A stretch of 64,000 nucleotides of DNA, taken from positions 93,855 to 157,854 of the forward strand of contig CAMDHZ010000007.1 in assembly GCA_945898275.1 (NCBI GenBank), written 5' to 3'. The translations under genes and the position numbers were made by a program. The DNA is from Chitinophaga pinensis. GTDB taxonomy: Bacteria; Bacteroidota; Bacteroidia; UKL13-3. The notes below the pieces were generated by a model that ran no database searches, was not told where the DNA came from, and was given only the letters and a program-made list of their open reading frames with translations. Positions 1 to 8,533 of the stretch are shown piece after piece; positions within the stretch are counted from its first letter, which is position 1; each line of letters starts with the position of its first letter.

Positions 1-468
1 ATAAATACTGTAATTGCTACAACTTTTGATAATTTCTACCAAAATGACAATAAGATAGAAGGCAGCAAAACCATTACCAATACTGGCAGAAACACTAGCG
101 GCCAACTCACCTTTAGCATTGTTGTAGATGGCAAAATTACCAATACAGCCAACGAGGTAATTACTTGGAAAAGTAATAGAACACGCACTTGGGTGAGTGG
201 AGAAAATACTAGAATATGGTTGGATGACAAATACAGCATCAATGGAGAAGCCAATGGAATCAACAGAAATGGTTTTACCTTTACCACAAAAATTACTTCT
301 CCCTTGAGTATTGATTTAAGCTGTCAATGGCGCATTGTTGCTGGAACAATTGAGTTAACCCCAGAAGGCAAACCAACAAGAACCATAGATTATGGAAATG
401 GCACTTGCGATAGAATAGCAACTGTAAGTGTAAGAGGCAGAACTTACACCATTCAACTTAGAAAATAA
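1..468 (+). CDS. C-terminal part of an unrecognised, probably secreted protein (5' truncated)
   Basis: The frame is open from the first base of the window to the TAA at 466-468, so the ORF-track start at 193 is an internal ATG and this is the last 155 residues of a longer protein. The visible part is rich in Thr, Asn, Ile and Gly with alternating hydrophobic and polar residues (for example TFSIVVDGKITNTANEV), as in beta-sandwich or envelope proteins. Two Cys residues (in LSCQW and GTCDR) could form a disulfide. I do not recognise the family. The N-terminus, and hence any signal peptide or lipobox, lies outside the window. A strong hairpin terminator follows about 40 bases downstream. Confidence 0.6.
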   Translation: MNTVIATTFDNFYQNDNKIEGSKTITNTGRNTSGQLTFSIVVDGKITNTANEVITWKSNRTRTWVSGENTRIWLDDKYSINGEANGINRNGFTFTTKITSPLSIDLSCQWRIVAGTIELTPEGKPTRTIDYGNGTCDRIATVSVRGRTYTIQLRK

Positions 469-472
469 TTTA

Positions 473-482
473 GGTTTGAACC
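473..482 (+). repeat. GGTTTGAACC iterated motif, intergenic copy 1
   Basis: This is an exact copy of the window-wide 10-mer, just after the stop codon of the first CDS and before its terminator, with the flank AACCAAAG. Confidence 0.75.
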
Positions 483-508
483 AAAGCTTATTCAATAAAG
501 TTTACAAT

Positions 509-536
509 AAAAAAGCCCGAGCAATCGGGCTTTTTT
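509..536 (+). terminator. Bidirectional intrinsic terminator
   Basis: The stem GCCCGA/TCGGGC closes a GCAA tetraloop, with an A-run before it and six T after it, so it works as a U-tailed hairpin in both directions. It separates the truncated plus-strand CDS from the convergent 585-3254 gene and probably serves both. Confidence 0.9.
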
Positions 537-584
537 GTGGGTTTAGGTGATTAATAAATAGAATATCAAGCTTAAAAATATTTA

Positions 585-3254
585 CTAGCGTATTAACGTT
601 ATTGTTCCATTTAAATCATACAACTTTCCAGTGCTAGATTTAGCTTTTAAAACATAAAAATAAACCCCTTCTGGGCAGGGTGCATCCTTATAAGTGCCAT
701 TCCACCAAACACCTCCAGGCATTTGGGTTTTGTGCAGTAGTTCTCCCCAGCGTGAATAAACCAATAACTCTAAAAAATCAAACTGACTTTTGGTATACAC
801 TGCTTCAAATACTTCGTTTAATCCATTGCCTTGAGGTGTAAAAACATTTGGTACAAACAAAAATTCTTCTTCATTTACAGTAATTTCTTGATTAGCAGAA
901 TCTACACAACCATAGGAATCCTGCGCAATCAGTTTAACTAGATATTTTCCAGCGTTGTAGTAGATATAGGTAGGATTTTTCGAGGTATCCATGTTTGTTT
1001 CACCAAAATCCCACATGAACTGATTTGCATTTGAACTGCTCTTGTTTTCAAAATTTACAGTTAATGGTTTGAACCCATTATTAGGATTTGCCTTGAAAGA
1101 AGCGATTACTTCTGGATAAATTCGGATATATACCGAATCTTTGGCTTGGCAGATATTATTTTCTGCGGTCAATACATAATAGGTGCTAACCTTCGGCTTT
1201 ACAAATGGCTCAAGCACTTTTGCATCATTTAGGCTTGGGTCAAACCGCCAAGAAAAACCACTAGCATTTGAAACTGTGCCTTGCAATTGCAAACTTTGAC
1301 CTTTACATAAAATAGAATCCTTACCCGCTTCCACTATGGGTTTACTAAGTATATTCACCTCAATACTATCTAAAGCCTCACAATCTCCTGTTTTACCTAT
1401 AACATAATATCTTGTGTTTACATTTGGCCAAATCTTAGGTGTGGCTGAACTAGTATCACTAATATTCACACGAGGATACCAATAGTACTCACTTGCACCT
1501 GATGCAAAAATTGTTGCGGTATCACCTTGGCATAAATTTAAATCATCAACAGCACTGATACTAAATGCTGTGGTGCCTATATTTACCAGATTTGAGGTAT
1601 CGTATCCTACACAATTTTTGAAACCAACCACCTTGTAAGCACCAGCTAGTTTAGCAAATAGGATGGAGCTATCAGTTTGTTTTATAAATGTATCATTTCT
1701 GAACCAAAGAAACTGATTGACACCTAGGCTATTTGCAGTTAATAAAACACTGTCTTGGCAACTTAATCCTGGCTTATTAGCGGTTAACCTAATGGAATCA
1801 TTTGCTTGAAACATCGCCACAAAACCATCCAAAGGGCCAGTAACTGGAATAATGCCAGATGTTAACTGAATATTGGATGTGAAATAACCTGAAGCAAATA
1901 AGGTATTACTTGCAGAAACATCTAAGCCAATTATTACAACATTTCCAGCGGAACCAACTAGACGTTCTGCACTAATAGGATTACCATTTATAGCGTTAAG
2001 CGTTGCCAAATAAGCACTTTCGGTACCACTCAAATTTAAGGTAGTGCTTCCAAAGTTCATTGTATTTCCATATGAACCTCCTATTAGCAAATTTGAATTT
2101 TTGTCTAAGGCTACGGCATAACCATAGTCATTGCTTGTACTTCCAAATGATTTGGCCCAAATAATAGAGCCATTATAGCTTAATTTGGTGGCAACAATGT
2201 CAAAACCACCATTAACTACAACATCATAATCCGCTCCCAGGGGTTGAGAGGTTAAGGTTGCATCTGCATTAATATGACCAACTGCATAAACTGCTTGAGA
2301 AGTTTTATCTACAAACACTTTTGAAAAACCATCTTGTCCGCCTCCACCAATATGGTTTACCCAAATCCAAGTTCCAGTGCTACTTAGCTTTGCAATGTAA
2401 GCTCCCCAGCCGCTTGTGTTGTTTATTGTTATTGAACCAAATTGGGCAGAACCGCCTAAACAACAAGCAAAATTGCCTACCACATAAAGGTTTCCTAACT
2501 CATCCAAGCTAAGGCTATTTGCAACATCCTGTGCAGTTCCTCCAGCAGTGGCAACATTTTGAATTGTTCCATTACCGTTGTATTTGGCAATAAATAAATC
2601 TGAAGAACCTAAACTGCTTTTGTTTTGACTTGGAAGTCCAGACATTGATTTGAAACTAGCTGTACCAGTGAAAAATCCTGCAGCATATACATTTTCACTT
2701 GCATCAATTTCTAGTGTACTGTTTTCATCGTTTAAAGGTCCGCCAATCGCGGCTACCCACCCTATCATCCCGGTATTACTTACACGTGCCAAGAAAACAT
2801 CAGTGCCTCCAGCCGAAGTTAAACTATGCGTTAAATTTTGATTTGCATCAAAAAATGATGCATTCCCGCTAAAAGAACCTGAAATGTAAATATTCCCAGA
2901 AGCTGCAATTTTTATACCCATAAATGGAAACTCCCCGCCATCATCCGAGGTTCCACCTATTTTTAAACGCCATAGAAGAACTTTGTTACAATTATATTTT
3001 GCTAAAAATACATCACGCCCCCCCACACTACTTAAGTTTCTGGGTAAACCGATACTGTCTAAAGGAAGTGTGCTCGAAAATTCTCCTAACACATAATAAT
3101 TATCGTTTTGGTCAGTGGCTAAATTCCAAACAATATCAGTACCATTGCCGCCAAATTTTTGAACCCAATTGAATTTTTGCGCGTTTAAAATGCTTGATAG
3201 GCATATAGCAATTATGAAAAAAAACGGTTTCAAACTTTGGCTTTTATGGCTCAT
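585..3254 (-). CDS. Secreted beta-propeller/PKD protein with T9SS type B sorting domain
   Basis: An 889-residue protein with a signal peptide (FFFIIAICLSSILNA). Roughly residues 26-480 hold several repeats of the pattern W-A-x-x-[IF]-GG / D-x-x-x-N-x-Y-x-x-G-x-F, which matches SBBP-type beta-propeller repeats. Ig-like and PKD-like segments follow, including FMWDFGETNMDTS, a PKD hallmark, near residue 755. The last ~90 residues (FVPNVFTPQGNGLNEVF ... GVYFYVLKAKS) match the gliding-motility-associated CHU_C, or T9SS type B, C-terminal domain. It should therefore cross the outer membrane through the type IX system and stay at the surface or be released. Its function is unknown; an adhesin or matrix role is inference. 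It is monocistronic and shares a bidirectional terminator with its convergent neighbour. Confidence 0.9.
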   Translation of the reverse strand: MSHKSQSLKPFFFIIAICLSSILNAQKFNWVQKFGGNGTDIVWNLATDQNDNYYVLGEFSSTLPLDSIGLPRNLSSVGGRDVFLAKYNCNKVLLWRLKIGGTSDDGGEFPFMGIKIAASGNIYISGSFSGNASFFDANQNLTHSLTSAGGTDVFLARVSNTGMIGWVAAIGGPLNDENSTLEIDASENVYAAGFFTGTASFKSMSGLPSQNKSSLGSSDLFIAKYNGNGTIQNVATAGGTAQDVANSLSLDELGNLYVVGNFACCLGGSAQFGSITINNTSGWGAYIAKLSSTGTWIWVNHIGGGGQDGFSKVFVDKTSQAVYAVGHINADATLTSQPLGADYDVVVNGGFDIVATKLSYNGSIIWAKSFGSTSNDYGYAVALDKNSNLLIGGSYGNTMNFGSTTLNLSGTESAYLATLNAINGNPISAERLVGSAGNVVIIGLDVSASNTLFASGYFTSNIQLTSGIIPVTGPLDGFVAMFQANDSIRLTANKPGLSCQDSVLLTANSLGVNQFLWFRNDTFIKQTDSSILFAKLAGAYKVVGFKNCVGYDTSNLVNIGTTAFSISAVDDLNLCQGDTATIFASGASEYYWYPRVNISDTSSATPKIWPNVNTRYYVIGKTGDCEALDSIEVNILSKPIVEAGKDSILCKGQSLQLQGTVSNASGFSWRFDPSLNDAKVLEPFVKPKVSTYYVLTAENNICQAKDSVYIRIYPEVIASFKANPNNGFKPLTVNFENKSSSNANQFMWDFGETNMDTSKNPTYIYYNAGKYLVKLIAQDSYGCVDSANQEITVNEEEFLFVPNVFTPQGNGLNEVFEAVYTKSQFDFLELLVYSRWGELLHKTQMPGGVWWNGTYKDAPCPEGVYFYVLKAKSSTGKLYDLNGTITLIR

Positions 3255-3342
3255 AAAGATAAAAGATTTTTACATAATACAAAAATGTTCATTGCATTGA
3301 AGACAAGTTTTTCCTAAAAAAAGTTGTCATTTCTTTGGGTTT

Positions 3343-3352
3343 GGTTTGAACC
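3343..3352 (+). repeat. GGTTTGAACC iterated motif, intergenic copy 2
   Basis: An exact copy inside the longer imperfect palindrome TTGGTTTGAACCAA. It lies in the divergent region between the T9SS protein and the TetR-like gene, about 80 bases before the latter's start, where an operator could also sit. Confidence 0.75.
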
Positions 3353-3434
3353 AACTTTTAGCTAAAGGGATTATAAGAACAATCATGGATTTCAATTTTA
3401 AAACAAATTGGAACTCGCATCAGTTTATAAGTAT

Positions 3435-4067
3435 ATGAAAGCAGAAATCATTTCGGAATATATCCGCCAAACCTTAGAAAATAACGAAGCTCCTTCGAGT
3501 GTTTATTTGTTTTGTAAAACCCTTGGCATGGAAGAAAAGGCATTTTATGACCATTTCTCTTCTTTAGAAGCTTTACAAGATGATATTTTCAACCAATGGT
3601 TTTTGGCAGTGAGAGACAAAGTTACCGCAACTGAAGTTTATAGTAGCTACAGTGCCAGAGAGAAGTTATTAGCTTTCTTCTTTGCTTGGTTCGAAACGTT
3701 AAAAGAATACAGAAGCTATGTAAACTACCAATACCATAAACACAATGGAAAAGGTCCTTCTCCTATGCAGTTAAACTTCTTAAATGGCATGAAGCGCAAC
3801 TTTATCGAGTGGGCGCAGCAACTGATGAACGAAGGCATGGGTACGAAAGAAATAGAAGAACGCAAATTCATCAGCAACAAATATGGCGACGCGGCATGGT
3901 TAAACTTACTTTTTGTAACCGATTTTTGGTTAAAAGATAAAAGTCCAGCCTTTGAAAAAACAGACGAAGCCATTGAGCGCTCTGTCAATTTAGCCTTTGA
4001 TTTAATTGGCAAATCTCCATTAGATTCAATGATTGAGTTTGGTAAATTTCTATTTCAAAACCGTTAA
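3435..4067 (+). CDS. TetR-family-like transcriptional regulator
   Basis: About 210 residues. The N-terminal part (IISEYIRQTLENNEAPSSVY, then FCKTLGMEEKAFYDHFSSLE) has the length and spacing of a TetR helix-turn-helix, with FYDHF in the usual recognition-helix position. The rest is helical and looks like a ligand-binding/dimer domain. The ORF track starts at 3408; I prefer the ATG at 3435 (MKAEIIS) because the nine extra residues do not fit the normal TetR N-terminus, but neither start has a clear Shine-Dalgarno sequence. It ends three bases before the ABC1-kinase gene, so the two are very probably co-transcribed. The regulator may respond to a lipid-like ligand handled by that kinase, which is inference. 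Confidence 0.75.
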   Translation: MKAEIISEYIRQTLENNEAPSSVYLFCKTLGMEEKAFYDHFSSLEALQDDIFNQWFLAVRDKVTATEVYSSYSAREKLLAFFFAWFETLKEYRSYVNYQYHKHNGKGPSPMQLNFLNGMKRNFIEWAQQLMNEGMGTKEIEERKFISNKYGDAAWLNLLFVTDFWLKDKSPAFEKTDEAIERSVNLAFDLIGKSPLDSMIEFGKFLFQNR

Positions 4068-4070
4068 TTA

Positions 4071-5402
4071 ATGGAACAAAATAGTATTCCTGCCTCTAAG
4101 GTAGAACGTGCCATGCGCTTTGTAAAAACAGGTGCGCAAATTGGTGGAAATTATATTAAACATTATTCTAAAAAGTTGGTTGACCCAAGCCTCACAAAGG
4201 ACGGCTTACATGAAGACAATGCCACAGATGTATACAATGCTTTAAGCGAACTTAAAGGGAGTGCCTTAAAAGTTGCACAAATGCTAAGCATGGAGAAAAA
4301 CGTTTTACCACGTCAATATACCAATAAATTCCAAATGGCGCAATACAGCGCGCCACCTTTATCTGGGCCACTTATTGTGCAAACTTTTGTTAAGAACTTT
4401 GGTAAAACGCCTCAAGAAATTTTTGACACCTTTGAAATGAAAGCGAGTAATGCCGCAAGCATTGGACAAGTGCATAAAGCCACACTTAAAGGAAAGAAAT
4501 TAGCTGTAAAAATTCAATATCCTGGAGTGGGCGAAAGTATTAAAAGCGATTTACGAATGGTAAAACCAATTGCTTTTAGGCTTTTAGACATGAATGAAAA
4601 AGAGTTAGAAAAATATATTAAAGAGGTTGAATCTAAACTGCTTGAAGAAACTGATTATGATTTGGAATTTAAACGTTCGGTAGAAATTTCTAATCTCTGC
4701 AAACATATTCCAAACCTAATTTTCACCAATTATTATAAGGAGTATTCCTCAAATAAAGTGTTAACCATGGATTGGCTTTCTGGAAATCACCTAGATGATT
4801 TCTTACGCTTGAATCCTTCGCAAGAAGTAAGAAACAGCATTGGTCAAGCCATGTGGGACTTTTACGATTTGCAGGTGCACGAGTTAAAGTCGGTGCATGC
4901 CGACCCACACCCGGGAAATTTCCTCATGAACATGGACGGCAGTTTAGGTGTAATTGATTTTGGTTGTGTGAAGGAAATTCCACAAGATTTTTATTTGAAT
5001 TATTTTGCCCTATTGGTGCCAGAACTTTTACAAGACGAAACCATTATCAAACGAATTATGCTACAGCAAGAAATCATCAACAAAGATGATTCTTTAGCAA
5101 CACAAGAAAAGATAACAGATGCTTTCGTTAAAATGACTAGGTTACTTTCAACACCTTTCAAAGAAGGAAGCTTTGATTTTGGCAACAACGCCTACATCGA
5201 TGAAATATACGCGCTTGGCGAAGAAGTAAGCAAAATGGATGAAATTAAAAAGTCTAAAGAAGGTAGAGGCTCTCAACATGCCTTGTACATCAACAGAACT
5301 TATTTTGGCTTATATTCAATTCTAAATGTATTAGGTGCTAAGGTTAATACAGGCATTAGAAATTGGCGCGACCCACTGGTTCAGTTTCATCAGGCTAACT
5401 AG
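4071..5402 (+). CDS. ABC1/AarF (UbiB/COQ8-type) atypical kinase
   Basis: A 443-residue protein of the ABC1 kinase family, whose members act as ATPases or kinases supporting isoprenoid-lipid and quinone metabolism. Visible motifs are the N-terminal LKGSALKVAQMLSM segment (the KxGQ motif in the form KVAQ, residues 67-70), the Ala-rich nucleotide loop AASIGQVHKA, the lysine strand LAVKIQYPGV, the catalytic loop HADPHPGNF and the metal-binding VIDFGCVKE. There is no C-terminal transmembrane anchor of the UbiB kind, so it is probably soluble or peripheral. It lies directly behind the TetR-like gene and converges on the MATE gene with a 5-base gap. It is not next to other ubiquinone or menaquinone genes, so I leave the symbol blank. 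Confidence 0.88.
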   Translation: MEQNSIPASKVERAMRFVKTGAQIGGNYIKHYSKKLVDPSLTKDGLHEDNATDVYNALSELKGSALKVAQMLSMEKNVLPRQYTNKFQMAQYSAPPLSGPLIVQTFVKNFGKTPQEIFDTFEMKASNAASIGQVHKATLKGKKLAVKIQYPGVGESIKSDLRMVKPIAFRLLDMNEKELEKYIKEVESKLLEETDYDLEFKRSVEISNLCKHIPNLIFTNYYKEYSSNKVLTMDWLSGNHLDDFLRLNPSQEVRNSIGQAMWDFYDLQVHELKSVHADPHPGNFLMNMDGSLGVIDFGCVKEIPQDFYLNYFALLVPELLQDETIIKRIMLQQEIINKDDSLATQEKITDAFVKMTRLLSTPFKEGSFDFGNNAYIDEIYALGEEVSKMDEIKKSKEGRGSQHALYINRTYFGLYSILNVLGAKVNTGIRNWRDPLVQFHQAN

Positions 5403-5407
5403 TTTGT

Positions 5408-6823
5408 TTATACTTTGAACTGCTTCCATTTACCTCTCGAGAACAGCCAAAGTGTGAATAAACCCACAGAAGTTTCTGAGAAGAAAACACCCCAAAAAAC
5501 ACCACGATGTTGCCAGCCTAATTGTATGGCTAAATAGTAGGATAATGGGATTTGGATCAACCAGAAAAAAACTAGGTTAATGTATGTTGGGGTGCGTGTA
5601 TCTCCTGCGCCATTAAATGCTTGAACCGATACCATCCACCAGCCATAAACTAGGAAGGAATAGGAAAGTATTTTTATCCATTCTGAACCAATATCTATAA
5701 CTGGAATACTTTCTGTGAACAATCCCATGAGTTGGCGATTGAAGAAAAAAAAGACAACAGAAACAAGCGACAGAAAAAGCATGTTATAAAAACCTATTTT
5801 CCAAACGGTAGATTCTGCGCGTTGTGGACTGCCAGCACCTAAGTTTTGACCAACCAATGTTGCAGCGGCGTTAGATAAGCCCCAAGCAGGCATCATGGTA
5901 AACATCATCACTCTAATAGCGATTGTTGCTCCAGCCACTGCATTGCTTCCTATACCAGCCAAAATGCGCATCAAAAAAATCCATGAGGTCATTGCAATCA
6001 TCATTTGCGCTACCCCACCTAAGGATGTTTTCACCAATTCCCACATTACGGCCAATTGAACCTTCATTTGACTTATGGTAATTTGAATGTGTTTTCCACC
6101 CTTAAACAATAAATACAATTGAAGTAGCACCCCTACTCCCCTGCCAATATTGGTTGCAATGGCGGCACCTTCAATGCCAAAAGCTGGAATAAAACCCCAA
6201 CCAAAAATCAAGATTGGGTCAAGCAACATATTGATAATATTAGCTACCCAAAGCACCCACATGGCAATGGCAGCATCGCCAGCCCCGCGAAAAACAGCAT
6301 TAATTACAAACAATAAAACTATGGTTAAGTTACCACCCAACATCCATTGCGTGTATTTATAACCATGTTCTATACTCCAAGCATCCGCTCCCATTAAGCC
6401 CAATAAGTCTTTTGCATAAAAAATACCTGCTAGCATAAAAGGCACAGAAATGAGTAATCCTAAAGCAATGGATTGAAACGCAGAAATAGCTGCATCATCA
6501 GCATTCTTCTCGCCCACACGCCTTGCTACTATGGCTGTAACAGCAGTAGAAAGTCCCATTGCAAGCGCGTATAATAAATAGAGATAAGTTTCGGTTAGCC
6601 CAACCGTGGCAACCGCAGAAGAGCCCAATTTACCTACAAAATAGATATCCACCACGGCAAAAGCAGATTCCATTACCAATTCCAAAATCATAGGAACGGC
6701 TAGTAAAAAGATGGCCTTTCTTAAGCCAATTTTGGTATAATCTTCTTCTGAGCCACGAATTGCAGAAAGCAGTTCTTGCCATAAAGTTTTTTTGGTTTCC
6801 ATCAAGGTAGGTTTAGCTTTCAA
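5408..6823 (-). CDS. MATE family efflux transporter
   Basis: A 471-residue polytopic membrane protein with about 12 hydrophobic segments in two similar halves, as in MatE transporters. Typical sequences are PMILELVMESAFAVVDIYFVGKLG near the N-terminus and NAAATLVGQNLGAG in the second half. The family exports cationic drugs or metabolites in exchange for Na+ or H+; the substrate cannot be read from the sequence. An internal ATG at 6802 (METKKTLW) is an alternative start. On the minus strand a TAATTTTG -7-like box lies at 6849-6856, immediately upstream of a GGTTCAAACC copy, so that motif falls close to the expected transcription start. Confidence 0.9.
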   Translation of the reverse strand: MKAKPTLMETKKTLWQELLSAIRGSEEDYTKIGLRKAIFLLAVPMILELVMESAFAVVDIYFVGKLGSSAVATVGLTETYLYLLYALAMGLSTAVTAIVARRVGEKNADDAAISAFQSIALGLLISVPFMLAGIFYAKDLLGLMGADAWSIEHGYKYTQWMLGGNLTIVLLFVINAVFRGAGDAAIAMWVLWVANIINMLLDPILIFGWGFIPAFGIEGAAIATNIGRGVGVLLQLYLLFKGGKHIQITISQMKVQLAVMWELVKTSLGGVAQMMIAMTSWIFLMRILAGIGSNAVAGATIAIRVMMFTMMPAWGLSNAAATLVGQNLGAGSPQRAESTVWKIGFYNMLFLSLVSVVFFFFNRQLMGLFTESIPVIDIGSEWIKILSYSFLVYGWWMVSVQAFNGAGDTRTPTYINLVFFWLIQIPLSYYLAIQLGWQHRGVFWGVFFSETSVGLFTLWLFSRGKWKQFKV

Positions 6824-6839
6824 GTTTATTAAAAGTTTC

Positions 6840-6849
6840 GGTTTGAACC
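6840..6849 (+). repeat. GGTTTGAACC iterated motif, intergenic copy 3
   Basis: An exact copy in the divergent region between the MATE gene and the sulfotransferase-like gene. It abuts TAATTTTG (6849-6856, minus strand), which looks like a -7 promoter box for the MATE gene. Confidence 0.75.
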
Positions 6850-7003
6850 AAAATTAGTTGGTGGTGGGCGCTGAAACTTAAATATTTACAAATTGAATTG
6901 GCCTGTTAATAATAAGGTATTAATAACATTAACTTAAATTAACTTTAACTTAAGATGTTGCTTTATTATTTCAAGGCACAAATTGACTTTGATTTAACAA
7001 TAC

Positions 7004-7690
7004 ATGAAGCGTATTTTGCATTATGGTTTGCAAAGAAGTGGCACAAATGTTTTAGAAACTTACCTAAAGCAAAATTTCAAAATTGAATTATTAAACAATA
7101 ACCTTGAGCGCGCCAATACCCTACACAAGCACTTTAGGCTATATGAAGACAAACAGTACATCCCAGAAATACAATTCGCAAATGATTTAACGTTTAACTC
7201 ATTTGCTGAATATGAAAAAAGTTTTAAGATAGAAAAAAAGGTTGAGGCCATTCTGGTAATTTCTAAAGACCCCTATTCTTGGTACCTAAGCTATCTTAAT
7301 TGGGCAAAAAAATGCAGCTGGCCAAAGGTAAACTACCATTATATTGAGGAGTACAACAGATTTCACGAAAAATGGATTGCCTTTGGTAAAGAAGATCATC
7401 GAATTTCTTTTGTAAGATACATTGACTTAATTGAAAACCCTAAGCAAGTTTTGACCCAACTCAAATCAAAACATCAATTATCTCTTAAGTTTTTCAAACA
7501 AATATTTGGAATCAACAATAACATAAGTAAAGTATCAGAATCTGATACCTTTACTAAAAGCAACTTGAAATTCTATACCCAAAAAGAGTATTTAAACAAA
7601 TTAGGAAATATTGAAATCATGGCAATTAATAACCTAATAAATCCTTCCATCATGGCGGAATTAGGCTATCCAATGGAATCAATAGTTTAA
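7004..7690 (+). CDS. Sulfotransferase-like P-loop protein
   Basis: 228 residues. The N-terminus MKRILHYGLQRSGTNVLETY has the 5'-phosphosulfate-binding loop of PAPS-dependent sulfotransferases (xxRSGTN). A later VISKDPYSWYLSYLNW looks like the 3'-phosphate-binding segment with its conserved Asp-Pro-Tyr-Ser. There are no transmembrane segments, so the enzyme should act in the cytoplasm, moving a sulfuryl group from PAPS to an unidentified acceptor such as a glycan or lipid precursor. It is the first gene of a run that continues with cysQ, a sulfate-type permease and cysC-D-N, which is exactly the set needed to supply PAPS and remove PAP. This context strongly supports the assignment; substrate specificity cannot be inferred. 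Confidence 0.8.
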   Translation: MKRILHYGLQRSGTNVLETYLKQNFKIELLNNNLERANTLHKHFRLYEDKQYIPEIQFANDLTFNSFAEYEKSFKIEKKVEAILVISKDPYSWYLSYLNWAKKCSWPKVNYHYIEEYNRFHEKWIAFGKEDHRISFVRYIDLIENPKQVLTQLKSKHQLSLKFFKQIFGINNNISKVSESDTFTKSNLKFYTQKEYLNKLGNIEIMAINNLINPSIMAELGYPMESIV

Positions 7691-7730
7691 GCAAAAATGA
7701 TTGATTTGAGTAAAACTTAAGAAATTATTT

Positions 7731-7744
7731 AGTTCAAACCAAGC
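7731..7744 (+). repeat. Near-match of the iterated motif upstream of cysQ (AGTTCAAACCAAGC)
   Basis: One mismatch from GGTTCAAACC, in the 56-base gap between the sulfotransferase-like gene and cysQ and ending just before the cysQ start codon. Confidence 0.5.
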
Positions 7745-7746
7745 TT

Positions 7747-8532
7747 ATGGAATATTTAAAACTAGCTATAGCAGCTTCTTTAGCCGCAGGAAAGGAGATA
7801 ATGGCAATTTATGAAGGAGAAATAGCTTTTGAATTAAAGCAAGACCAGTCTCCATTAACCATGGCAGATAATCGAAGTAATGAAGTTATTAAGGACTTTC
7901 TTATGACAACAGAATTACCCATAATGTCTGAGGAAGATTCTGAAATACCCTATGAAATTAGAAAACACTGGGACCGATATTGGTTAGTTGACCCATTGGA
8001 TGGTACAAAAGAGTTTATTAAAAAGAATGGTCAATTCACTGTTAACATTGCGCTTGTAGAATTTGGCATTCCAGTTATTGGAGTAGTTTACGCACCAGCA
8101 ATTGGCGAAATTTATTGGACTGGAAAAGATCATCTTTCCTATTATTCATCGGTTCAAAATATAGAAACTGAACCTTCAAAATTGTTTGAAAGTACTCATA
8201 AAATAAAGGCTTCGAAACAAAGTAAACCCTATAAAGTAGTGAAAAGTTTATCCCATAACAATGCATCGGATGAAATAAAACTAACAGAACTATTAAAAGG
8301 AAAAACAGATGTGGAAATAATTGAAATGGGCAGTTCCTTGAAAATATGTTTGGTAGCGAAAGGCATTGCACAAATGTATCCGAGGTTTGGTCCAACCATG
8401 GAATGGGATACCGCTGCAGGCCATGCTATAGCAGTAAATGCCGGTTGTAGTTTTTTAAACATGGAAACAAATACAGGCTTAACTTATAATAAAATTAGCC
8501 TTGTTAATCCGCCATTTTTGGTAGAAGCCTAG
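7747..8532 (+). CDS. cysQ: 3'(2'),5'-bisphosphate nucleotidase CysQ
   Basis: 261 residues of the inositol-monophosphatase fold. It removes the 3'-phosphate of PAP, the inhibitory by-product of PAPS-dependent transfer, giving AMP and phosphate. Metal-binding motifs are visible in order: the Glu pair in MSEEDSEIPYE, WLVDPLDGTKEFIKKNGQFT (the DPxDGT signature) and MEWDTAAGHAIAVNAG (the WDxAAG signature). Length is normal for CysQ. The following permease gene starts two bases after its stop, so the two are translationally close. Its position after a sulfotransferase-like gene fits PAP recycling during sulfation. Confidence 0.93.
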   Translation: MEYLKLAIAASLAAGKEIMAIYEGEIAFELKQDQSPLTMADNRSNEVIKDFLMTTELPIMSEEDSEIPYEIRKHWDRYWLVDPLDGTKEFIKKNGQFTVNIALVEFGIPVIGVVYAPAIGEIYWTGKDHLSYYSSVQNIETEPSKLFESTHKIKASKQSKPYKVVKSLSHNNASDEIKLTELLKGKTDVEIIEMGSSLKICLVAKGIAQMYPRFGPTMEWDTAAGHAIAVNAGCSFLNMETNTGLTYNKISLVNPPFLVEA

Positions 8533-8533
8533 C

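Noticed and set aside
8075-8395. Minus-strand ORF of 106 residues
   Set aside because: It lies fully antisense to cysQ, has no recognisable domain and a composition typical of a shadow frame.
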